From Nautilus pompilius (taxonomy: Eukaryota > Mollusca > Cephalopoda > Nautilida > Nautilidae), in contig JACATO010001066.1 in assembly GCA_018389105.1 (NCBI GenBank), positions 1-64,000 on the forward strand: a stretch of DNA of 64,000 bases. Reading direction: 5' to 3'. The notes below the pieces were generated by a model. That model ran no database searches. It was not told the origin of the DNA and worked only from the letters and a program-made list of their open reading frames with translations. The position numbers were made by a program, and so were the translations under genes. Below are positions 50,198-61,055 of this stretch, piece after piece (the stretch's first letter is position 1; each line of letters begins with the position of its first letter).

Positions 50198-53100
50198 AAA
50201 AAAATCCTAAAAAGCAGAAGATCAAGAGCCATTTTGTCATGTGACTGTGCAAATAATTCTTCTTTAAGCAGACTACAGCTACATGCAAAGCATGATGGGA
50301 TATAGTACCAGAACGAGATCGTCTGCAGGGTCACGAGGTCGCTTCTTGCCCGTCAAGACCTCAACCACTTGCGGCTAATTAGTATGCAGAGCACATGATG
50401 GCGATTTGGCCAATGAAATGGCAGCATGGCAGGGATGGCGGCACATGACAACAGCAAGCAGCAAGGCATGATGGGTAATGAAAATAAAAGAAAGGCACCA
50501 TTTTGGTAAAAAACTTCAAACCAACATGCATTATCAACCATTAATTATATACCAAGAAGCTAGACATCATGCCTTGTAACAAAGAAACTATAGGAGTTTT
50601 GGTTTTTTGTAGTTTTCTTTTTTAATGAAAAAAAAAAGAATAATATACAGAAAAAAAAAATACTGCACTTATGCTGCAAAGGTGACTAATTAGTAAAAAG
50701 GTGCTGAGAGTAAGCTCAAATTTTCTGATAACGGTGAGATCTGAAATAAGTGCTTTGATTTTGCACTGGAGGCTAACATCAAAATACACACACACACATA
50801 CACACACAAAGGTCATTAAAAGTCAAAGGTCATATTCAGGGTAGTATATTAAAAAATCAAGAGAGATTGTTCAAGGCATCTAAGCTCTATGATCCACCAA
50901 CTCTTTACATTATCAGTGCATACGCAAAAAGTACTAGGAAGTTCAAACAAAACCTGGCTTCATTTAAACTGTCCCTAATACATGAAGTAATTGGACAACT
51001 GGAAACCAGGCAGACATTGACCCTAAATGGGCCTATATACCTGTTGCCATCAATCAGGTTGTAGTGTACAAGCAATGTGCATTATGGCTGCCAATGTAGG
51101 GTCCCTTATCTCTTTGGATTTATTGGCAGATGACATCAAGTTACTGATACATTCAAATACTGTTTTCTAATAATAGTGCTTTTTCCCCCTTCAAATACGA
51201 GAATAAATGATCATGCTTTCTGAGATGTAAACTAATCATTATATGTCCCTTACCCACATGCTTTACTACTACCTTGACAAAAATTTACAGTAATATATAA
51301 AGGAATAACAAGAATATAGTTCTATGCAACTTGGATATTTACTTATATTTTTAAAATGTTTCCTTACTGATATTTCAATGACTAGTTAGTTTAAATTTCA
51401 AGCTTTGCTCAAAGCAGGTAAGGTTGATGAACAGTTGCCAATTTAGCCCACCTGTTGACATGTCAGTCAAGGATCATTGTACTACTGTACAGACATTTTG
51501 CATTTTCACAGAAATTGCACACTCGATGTGGACTATTCCATAAATTGTCATCATGAATCCACTTTATCATAAACGCTATCCAGCATCCACTTCAATGATT
51601 AGAGATGCTGAATTGCTTACTTTTTGGCAAACCCTGTGTAAAGATATTTCTTAGCAGTGACCTAGGAAATAAGCAAATTAACTAGGCATAGTTGTGGTGC
51701 TCATGGTGCAAGCCACTCAGGAGTTGTGTGTGCTTGTTACTCAAGATCACAATCACATGCACATGACCATGTTATAACCGGCAAGTCAGTCAAACCAAAT
51801 CTGAACTGAACCAGAGTTAGAAAAAAAAAAAAGAATGAATGAATTCAACAAAGCCAAAATAATCAGCAGCATAACTGGTTCATGATTTGGCTGTTAACCC
51901 CTCTCTGATCTTAAGTTTGTACTATCACTACTAACATGACAAAAAAGATCCTGGAAAATGTTATAGTGATCCAATGCAATAATATTCACAGAAGGATGAG
52001 TGTGGGTTTGTTTCCTTAGTTGGTTATGTTTACTGTTTTGTAAAAAGTTTGTGATTCACTGACGGCTAAAAATATGCATTGTTTGGCACACTGCTTAACA
52101 ATAGTAAAACAGACCAGATTGCGTATCTGAACCAGAGGGGACAATCTCATGTGGTTTGACTTCCTGTTTATGCCACTTCTCAAACAGTGTGCATTTCAAT
52201 TTTACTTCAGGTTCAGAAATACTTACATCACACAATATAAACTTAACAAGGCCCCAGATAGTATTTCCTATTTATCAGGATGTTCCTAAGTTACTGACTG
52301 AACTTGCACTTTACTTTTGATTTAAAAAAAAAATAAAAGAGAAAATCCAAGGAGCTCATAACGACAGAGTAAAATGTTCTCAATAAGTTCTTCAATCTGA
52401 CCGATGGACTCTCACCCATTTGAGTGTCAACATTTCTCAAAATTCTTTTAAAAGCTAAGTGCGATAAGACACCAATGACATCATAACCAAAAATTACTTT
52501 TACTGAATCAATGAAAAAAAAAAAAAAAAAACAAAGGGGGGGGGGGAAGGAGAAATTACTAACAACACTGATAAAGTTTGGCTAGCTTGTTGTCATAAAC
52601 ATTCCAGAATTAAACAAGCACAACCCACCCTTTTCCATCACTAATAAAATTCATGAAGCAGTTACCGACCTGTAATAAGATGGTTCCATGAGAGAGAGAG
52701 AGAGACAAAGTTTTCAATAATACTTGTGGGTATCTCACTTTCTTTGGTGTTGTTCAGGGTGAGGGTTCCAAAATGTTATTTTTGAAGGTCTAGAGTCTGT
52801 TTTAAAAAAACACCATGGCCTAACTAATGTAACAGCAGCAAAGTTTAAACATCAAAGGGTTAAAATTGTTTTTAACTTCTCCCCCAAAAATAATGGCACT
52901 AAGAAAATAGGTGGGATTGGAAGATGACTAGAGTTTATACACCACCTTTTCTTCTGCATTAGATACAGAAGCAGTGAGTGTGCTGGGATTCTTGAGAGGA
53001 AGAGATTAAAAATTTTAAGGCGCATATATATATTTTGATGTTTTGATTTCTAATCCCAAAGATTCACCCACAAAAGTATTTAACACTAATCATGTAATCA

Positions 53101-55112
53101 TTTAATGTCAAATGTAAGCCTATTTATCAGTGTTCCTTAACTGACTATATAATTTAAAACATTTCACAATAACTTTCCTACATCACTAATCTAAAGGGAA
53201 GTCAACGTGTTAAACATTCAATATTTTTAAAATGTGAAAGACAGATGCTATAGCTGCTCTCCTGTCAAGAAGACCATAAAATATTACATCATAGTTGTGC
53301 AAAGAGCTGTATGGTTTTACCATGGCTTTTTGATAGCAATGTCTGTTGAAATAATCACATCAGGCTGATTGATGCAAAACAGTATCAGCTAAGCACAAAC
53401 GCCAATATTTCTATAACACTGCACTAGAATTAAAAAAATGTTATCTTGTCATGACAATATTTACAAGCTGTTTACTCCAAACCCAATGAATCTATTTTTT
53501 TTTTAACAAGTTGCTTTCCTCCTCAGCAACTGTACATCATTTTTCTTTAATCTAATTATGAAAGGAATAAAAGCAGAGTCCACTTATGCTAGGGAACTTT
53601 GGCTGCTGTTCACGGAGATGAAGCTGCCATATATAAAAGTGTGACAAAATGTTAATGTTGGCAGAACTGCAGCAGTATGAGGAAGAGCCAAGAATTCAGT
53701 TTTATTTTACAGAATGTCAAATGTTTGAACAGCTTTAAAAGTCTAATGGAGGAGTCATATGATGCTTACTTGTGATCAGTATACAAATTTCACACAGTTT
53801 CAAACATGATAGAAGTTTCCTTTAGTTTGAAATATTCTTTTTAGAATAATAAATTCTTACCCTATATATATATATATACACACACTAGTAAGGTCTCCAA
53901 TGAAAAAACACCAATATCAGTGAATTTTTGACTTGGTAACTGCCAGGCAACTAAACATTTCAAGCAGGAAAGAGTTAAATTTTGTCTTTATTGTACAAAC
54001 CATGCAGTCATTTTACTTTTTAAAAAAAAAATAACAATTACAAATGACTTTCAGCCTTTATTATTTAAAAGGATATTAACTACAGTATCTAAAATCTTAT
54101 TTTATTTACAAAAAAAAGAAAAAGTGTTTTACCTCAGTGAGTGCTTTTCTGAAAGTTATGAGCTATAAGTAAAGAATTAAGGAAGATTTCTCTTGGATTT
54201 ATTGACAGATGCTCACTCTGTAGCCTTAAAAGTCCTATCTAACTTGCGATAACTTCTTGCACGAACTAGGGAATTTATTCAACAAAAGCAAATAGATAGA
54301 AATACAAAGCTTGTACAGTCACAGATCATCTGATATGAATGCATGCCAGCTAAACGTGCCACCAAGTCAGTGATGGAGTGAAGAGAAGCGTCTCTCAGCC
54401 AAGTACTACTCCAATTTGAACATGCCAAGAAGCAAATAACTCTGGTGATGTGTAAGCGATGACTCTAGCTGCATCAGTGAAGTGAAGCATTTTAGGCCTG
54501 GTGCAAGGATTGTCTGTGGAGTTAGGGTTATTTCTTTGGCAGTTGTTGATAAAAAGGCAGGTGGCATAGCAGTGAGTTTGAACCACAAACTCTGCATGAC
54601 TACAGTCTCAATGAAAACAAAATTATGCCTAAATTGATTAAATAATTCACTAGTTTCATCCAAAATCTTAGCAAAATTTAATGGCTAATTGAATGTACCT
54701 GCATTATACAGGTGGTAGTAGCCCCTGGCCCTTCACCCATACCTAATGTGTGCTTAATGGATCTGGGTGGGTACCATCACTGTGTGGTGCCAGGTCCTGT
54801 CAGACACCTTTTTAATCCAAGCAGGGTTAATATTTGCAAATGCAAGATGTGACATTTTAAAATAAGTCTTATTGTTGTCACCATGATCTCCTTTATGAAG
54901 CCCCCCCCCTGGAATGCATGAAAGTCATTTTTGTAGTGATGTTGATGTGTCAATCTCAATCTACATCCATCCATCTGCTTGGAAAAGCATCATTTGAGAA
55001 TTCAGAGGCTGCTAATCTACAATGTGCTAGTGTCCCCCATCTTGTTGTGACCACCCTACTGAACTAACTCAGTTCTTTAACATATACAGATACTTTCTGA
55101 TTGACAAGACCA

Positions 55113-55147
<35 letters not shown>

Positions 55148-56756
55148 CACACACACACACATGGCCAAATGTTTGATCTACTTACTGTACTAACATCATA
55201 ACATGGATTGAATGGGATCTTGTGGAATACCCTGCACATGGCCAGTTCACAAATCTTAAAAACCTTAGTCATGTGAAGTAAGGAATTTGTGCAGAAAGAG
55301 GCCAATAGGAGAGACCACAAGCCATCAGTTCCTTTATCAACATGTCAATGTCAATAAAGCTGTGTGATCCCCCCCCTCTCTGTTATCAGAATCAGAAAAC
55401 AGAAGCTATCTCTGGGGGGGGGGGACTACATTTGTGCTGTTATCTCTAAAATTAGAAGAAGGAAAAAGAAGAGGGGGGTGGGAAGCACCAGTAGTGTCCC
55501 CTAGTTTGTCTCATACCAGATTATCAAAAGCAGCAGCAATTATCATGGGTAAAGAGCCCATAAAATTCCCCTCTCTTTGAGTTGAATTATAAAGCAATGC
55601 ATATCATTTTTCTCCTTTGAATTATCATCAGGGCATGAGCAGACAGAATACAAAATTAATTCAACAGAACTATTCCTTGCCTGGAGTGCTGGCTCGTTAT
55701 GCAATGGATTAATTAAAAGAAATAACCACAGAATACTGTCATGGCACAGATGGTAGTTTTTAAAGAATGGGGACAGAACGAACAAATAAGTACAAAGCAG
55801 ATTTAGTAAATTTGTTTGGGCAGGAGGGAGAATGCTTAGCAAATTGTTTTTGTTTGCCTCTATTTTGATTTACTGAAGATATCAAGCATTTAAAGAATAT
55901 TACATTAATGCAAATACGTGATCCCCAATGACGGGTAAAATACTTAGTTTAAAAGCAAACCTACCCTTTAGGGGAGGTGGAAGATGCGGTGTGCAGCCGT
56001 CTGCTTTATAAAAGCAAGGCCATTTATTTGCACTTTGTATACATCAAAAAAACGTAACAAATAGTTTTCTAAGGTATACTGTCCTTGACATGGCCTTTGA
56101 CATTAAAATGACCTGGCATATATGCAATTGAAAACAAATCCCAATAGTCTAGATTTTAACAGCTTCCTAAAATTGTGTAACAAAAAAATTAATTAAAAAA
56201 TAAAATCTTTAGCACCTATCTTACTACAAAGATAGCGTGGTAACCACAGTCTCCAGTTTTTTGACAAAATTACTGCTTTGAAAAGAACTGAAATAAACAA
56301 ACAAAAAAAAAAAAATCAAAAGAACACGTTAGATACAACAAGAGATGATGATGATGATGATGAAGAATCATTGTCTATTTAGTCTCTCTTTCTCTGTCAT
56401 CAAGTAGATGCATCCTAACCTATTCCTTGTAACTGTTTATAGTGTGATGTGATTAGAAAGCATTCCATCTCCCTTCAGTGAGTCAGGTGGTGTTGAAACA
56501 AAATTAAAGCACGCTCACACACACACACACAGTATAAATTACACGAATTACACTGCTTATTTTCACTAAAAATGCACATGAAACAAATGTTAGTTGATCA
56601 AGCTATTCTTCCACAGGATTTGTTTTTAAACAATGCATTGGTTTTTCTTTTTTTATTTTGTTGCTATTAATAATACCTACAAGACTAAGTCACATGAAAA
56701 ATAGAACCAGCTCGTCAGACGTGGAACTTTTCATGCACTTTGTACTGTGTATGTAA

Positions 56757-56758
56757 TA

Positions 56759-56805
<47 letters not shown>
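56757..56805. repeat. (TC)n(AC)n microsatellite
   Basis: Uninterrupted TC dinucleotides pass directly into AC dinucleotides. This lies in the intron between exons A and B. No function is seen. Confidence 0.85.
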
Positions 56806-56806
<1 letters not shown>

Positions 56807-58837
56807 AAAAAAGGGCAGAGCTTTAATTAAAGTCTGACAAAGAAAACCGAGAGAGAGAGATGGAGAGAGAGAACGTCAGTACAGAGAAAGAGAGTGAGTG
56901 AGCGAGCGTGTGTGTGTGTCTGCGTGCGCGCACATGCATGAAAGAAAAGAAAATTGTTGTTAAAAACATTAAACATTTTGCACTGAACTGTGCACAAAAA
57001 AAGAACTATACAGAATACACAAATATATATATATATATATGTATATATGCTTTATATACATGTAAAATTAAAATAATCATTATCAACAGTTACCCACTAT
57101 CATGTGTACATACGCGCACACACACAAACTAGTACATACATCAAGCATGCATGTATTAAGTGTGAACAGAAACATGTACATGCTTTGTGTTTTCATGTAC
57201 TGTGTGTAACCAAATGCTTAGATGTGTGTGTTGTGTATGCGACCACGTGTGCGTGCGTGCGTGTGTGTGTGTGTGATGGACTTATATAGTAAAAATTGAA
57301 ACAAAAAAGTTATAAAGACAAGCACAACTTCAATGAACAAGATGGGTGCCCCTTCATCAGAGTGCACCAGAATCAATTTGCCATGTAAAAGCGATACCAC
57401 CATCACACAATAGTACTATGCTAGTGGGTCACTGTGACCTGGCCTGGAAATGTAACAGCACCCCCTGGTGAAAACCAGTTGAAAGTTCATCTTTACTTGA
57501 CGAACAACACACGTGCATATATATACATGCGTATGTATATATGCATGGTGTGTATTATTGTTGGGCTGAATTGTACACGTGCTTCGTGTGAGAGTGGGTT
57601 GGAAGATCAAGGGATGAAGGAGCGGGGAGAACGAGGAGGTGCACAGACGCAGATTGTCGTTATGGTATTCAGGCAGGATGTCTGTAGTAAATGCTAGCAA
57701 GAGGCGAGAAGAAACACATACACACATTGAATAGCCAGCCATCTTGTTTCTGAATTATTTTTTTCTGTTTTCAGAGCGTTTACGTCGTTGTTAAATGATG
57801 GAAAGGGATAAAAAAAAGAAGAAAAACCCAGCAGATCTGTAGAAGACAAGGCAGCCAAAGCAAAAAAAAAACAAAAACAAAACAACAACAGAAGAAAATG
57901 AATTATTTGAGGCTGAGTTATTATCAGTACACTACTGGCATTGCAGGTGTAAGCAGTGCTAGAAGACATTTAATTTAAAAATAAGGAAAAAAAAAAAAAA
58001 TCTTTTGAAGGATTTGTAACCACGTCCACCAATTAACTTTCCCATCCAATGCAGGAACTTACTGAATGTTGGATTAAGTTACCGTAATTTCGTCCACATA
58101 AAAAACAAACAAAATATATATATATATTTTTTTAAAGTTCAGCATGTGCACATTGGGTATGACTTGCAACCTTGCGTTTGCCAAATAACAAATGCTGCAC
58201 AGAGCTGAGAACTGCCACATGCACGCAATGCATGTAAGGTAGGTAACAGGCTCCTGGCTGTGATGTTTATAGCAGAAACTTAAGGCAGATGCGACCCAAT
58301 GCATCTAGATACAGTGCATAACTGTTTGTGAGAGATAACTGCCTGTAAAACATGATTGGGGGCCCATCTTTTTCACAAAAATCTCCTTGCAGTTCCTTCT
58401 ATAACAACAAATTGCTATCAAGCTGCACTTTCTCTGGCACTGACAGAGCATGTGTAAGAAGAGTTTGGGTGCTGAGTTTGTCATCAAGACAAACAGTGGG
58501 CCTAAATTATTCAAGTTACTACCAATAATGTGCTGTTTTAAGCATTGTTTACATGCCATGGACAATTTTTCATTTGAACATCTCTATTAATTCAAATTGA
58601 TTATTCAAATTTTACACAATTCAACAATTGATAGTAGTGTTTTAAATTGGTTCAGCATGTAATGTATATAGTGTCAGGCAGATCTATTATATAGAGATGT
58701 ACTGCCAAATGCTGTGTAGTTAGAAGGTATATACTGCTAGGTAAATTGATCAAGATGCTTTAGAAATGTACATATGTTGTCAAGTAAATGGATATTACAG
58801 AATGTATTTTGAAAGAGTGGAATTTCTTGTTGGTACT

Positions 58838-59545
58838 TAATCAAACCACCTTTTGCAGCACAAACAGACTCTATTCTGCTTGGCACAGAATCAATGAGAT
58901 TTTGAGTCAGGCTGGCCTGGATTTTTCTCTCTCTCTCTGTGTGTGTGTGTCTGTGTGAGAGAGAGAGAGATAGAGATAAAGATATGTATAGGTGGAGATA
59001 TTCCTTTAAGTCCATCATGTTGGTAGGATATGGATCAATCCTCAGTATGCCTTTTTTTATCTGTCAGAATTGGGACATCCTTTAACAAAAACTAATTCTG
59101 TCTTTCCAATGTACCAGGTAGCAGCCTATACCATAACACTCCAGCCTCCATACTCGAGATGAAGATGCTAGGTTAAAATCTTTATTAGGTGTTTTCCAAA
59201 TCCAGCGTGACCGCTAAACTCATCTATAAGTGTGTGTTGCCAATTCTTGAATGGATTGGCAGACAACCACTGATCAGACCTTTCAAAGCGTTTTATTGGA
59301 CAAAAAGGGTTTCTTCTTAGTTGCTATATTTTTTCTGCAGCCAAGTTGGAAATAATGTCACCTGGACCATTCTTGGGCTCATTTCTGTTGCATGGTAATG
59401 CCTACAGGAGAATTATGATTAGACATAATGAGTAATGGCATTGTCAGGATTAACAGCAGTGACTCTCACCTTGATGAACTTACAATACTGGACACAGATT
59501 GATGACAATGTCAAGATCTTTGGCAATCTACCATCAACTCTGGTT
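58838..59545 (-). pseudogene. Tc1/mariner transposase relic in an intron
   Basis: Read on the minus strand, fragments in three frames follow the order of a Tc1-type transposase. An N-terminal piece with GRLPKILTLSS lies at about 59.5 kb, KKKPFLSNKT at about 59.3 kb, and YGGWSVMV followed by TELVFVKG, matching the GGGSVMVWG region, at 59153-59095. The C-terminal LIDSVPSRIES followed by CAAKGGLIKY (58902-58838) matches the usual (S)MP.R...V..AKGG.TKY end. The catalytic half is interrupted by stops and replaced by a TC/TG/GA microsatellite at about 58925-58975. I could not define terminal inverted repeats. It sits in the muscleblind intron in the gene's own orientation and is clearly dead. Confidence 0.7.
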
Positions 59546-60812
59546 ACATTCTAAATGGACTAGGTTAAAGAGAGATATTGTGATATTTGCTTGTTTGCAG
59601 TATGATGGTGGTGCAACATTGGTTATCTGCTACCTAAATATCTGATGCATATACATAATCATGCCTGAAATACATAAATTTCAGTCAGACGTATTCATCT
59701 ATAAGGGTGGCTCATTTAATATGGCAGAACGCTGATATTAATTCACAAATTTCTGTTTGAAGAACATTACAGGAACAAAATTCATTCAGTGAAAGGTGAC
59801 ATGGAAAGGTGGCAGCCAAGTAATCTGTCAGAAGTGATTTGTTCAGATGTATGACAACATGTCACTTGTAGTTTCAATGCTGTAAGGCTCTAGTAGCCTA
59901 CAACGAATAGATCTGGTACAAAAAACATTTTATAACTCTCCAACATCATCATATGTAAGCAGAATTGAGAAAAACCATGATCATTACATGATGAGAAACA
60001 TGTTATAAGCAAATAAATAGTATATGAAACTCAAAACATTAAAAAAAAAACAAACAAAAAACAATTTATTCTAATCAAGAAAAGAATGATGATAAAAATA
60101 TTTGGATGGAATTACCTTTAGACTTGCAAGCAGAACTTTCCCTTAAGATTTTTATGGATTCTTATTTTCGAAGTTTTATAGTCATTAAAATTGACAAATG
60201 TCTGGATAGGACTATGAAGAAGATAGCCAAGGGGAAATTTCTATGAAACATCAATGGACTATCAACTTCAGGTGATGACTTACACCTGAAAAACTCAGTA
60301 TATAAAATTACTTAGTGTAATGTTTCTGTTGAAGTGCGCATAAAGATAGCATTGTGAGTGAGCATTTATTTTTGGAATGTTGAGATATTTCCTTTTTAGG
60401 AAAAAAAAATCTTTAGGCAAATACTCTAAACAATCAATCAAACACAAGATCAATCAGTCAAATCAATAAATCAGTTTGCTTTGTCTGTGCTGAATGGTAG
60501 TATTGATAATGTATAGGTCAGTTAAGGTGGACGAAATTTCCTCAGCTTAGTCCATTTTTTTTTAAAAAAAAAAAAGAAGAAATGTATAGGCAGAGCAGTT
60601 TTCAGCAAGGGGTCTGGCAAGATCAGGTCATGTTAGTGACCCCCTCCAAATTACAGACCAAATTAAAAAAAAAAAAAAAAAACAAAAAAAAAAAAACACA
60701 TACACAAAGGAAGACAGAACAGGCAAACAGAAGACAGGACAGGAAAAAAAAAAGAAAAAAAGAAAGAAAGAAAAAGCAAGTCAGTAGTAGACAAGGCAAG
60801 TGTCGAGCCTAC

Positions 60813-61055
60813 CAGAGCTTGAGTCTGCGCGGTGATTGCGTTAGCTCGTTGCTGAGCAGCTTTAATCTGCGCCTGCAGGTGCGGTAGAGGGTGAAAGTAT
60901 CTACACGAATCCCGTGTACATGTCCCCTTTATGTAATCCATACACACCGTTACGCAGTTGTCGGCTATGTCGACTGTTACACTTTCAGGTGGGTGAGCGT
61001 AGCGACATTCATTAGGCTGCCGCGTGCAAGTACCTCTCTGAAACTCACGACATAC
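60813..61055 (-). CDS. mbl: Muscleblind exon A: tandem CCCH zinc-finger pair
   Basis: This 243-nt, phase-0 exon encodes 81 residues. It starts after a pyrimidine-rich acceptor ending cccttttcag and ends at a gtaggc donor. Finger 1 is [10 protein letters not shown] followed by C17 and H21 (CX7CX6CX3H). Finger 2 is [10 protein letters not shown] followed by C51 and H55 (CX7CX4CX3H). This is the muscleblind spacing signature, and the fingers bind single-stranded GC steps in pre-mRNA. The stretch TVCMDYIKG and the tail [11 protein letters not shown] match the second (ZnF3/4) pair of vertebrate MBNL better than the first pair, so a ZnF1/2 exon may exist further upstream, outside the window. All eight zinc ligands are present. 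The family call is very secure. Which vertebrate pair it equals is inference. Confidence 0.95.

Larger units (their letters stand above)
49565..60812 (-). other. mbl: 11.2-kb intron between exons A and B
   Basis: This large AT-rich, CpG-poor intron contains a Tc1 transposase relic (58838-59545), a TG/TA/CA palindromic microsatellite (50115-50197), and TC/AC runs at 56757-56805. A GA- and TG-rich stretch lies at about 56850-56925 and CA/TG tracts at 57.1-57.3 kb. Alternative cassette exons may exist here, but I could not support any by splice sites plus phase plus homology. Confidence 0.6.
31580..61055 (-). other. mbl: Muscleblind-family gene, 3' part: five coding exons
   Basis: This is the 3' half of a gene for a muscleblind/MBNL RNA-binding protein, which in animals controls alternative splicing and RNA localisation by binding YGCY-type motifs. 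I join five exons: 61055-60813 (243 nt), 49564-49417 (148), 39579-39482 (98), 35335-35251 (85) and 31692-31580 (113). Each intron has GT-AG ends and the phases run 0, 1, 0, 1 across the junctions without a stop, giving 687 nt or 228 residues plus TAA. Residues 2-55 hold CCCH fingers 1 and 2, residues 56-170 a linker, and residues 171-221 CCCH fingers 3 and 4. The linker motif AYQQALAMQLQQQ resembles vertebrate MBNL QYQQALANMQLQQ. The start codon and N-terminal exons lie beyond 64 kb. Introns of 3.6 to 11.2 kb are visible. Alternative exons may exist that I cannot see. Confidence 0.9.

Noticed and set aside
50867..51064. 65-codon plus frame (FKASKLYDPPTLYIIS...), perhaps the end of a piggyBac-type transposase
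   Set aside because: The resemblance was only to general spacing, with no catalytic block or ends nearby. It cannot be supported by eye.
54395..54663. Two overlapping minus frames of 63 and 85 codons in the large intron
   Set aside because: No recognisable domain, no supported splice sites, and both frames are open only by chance.
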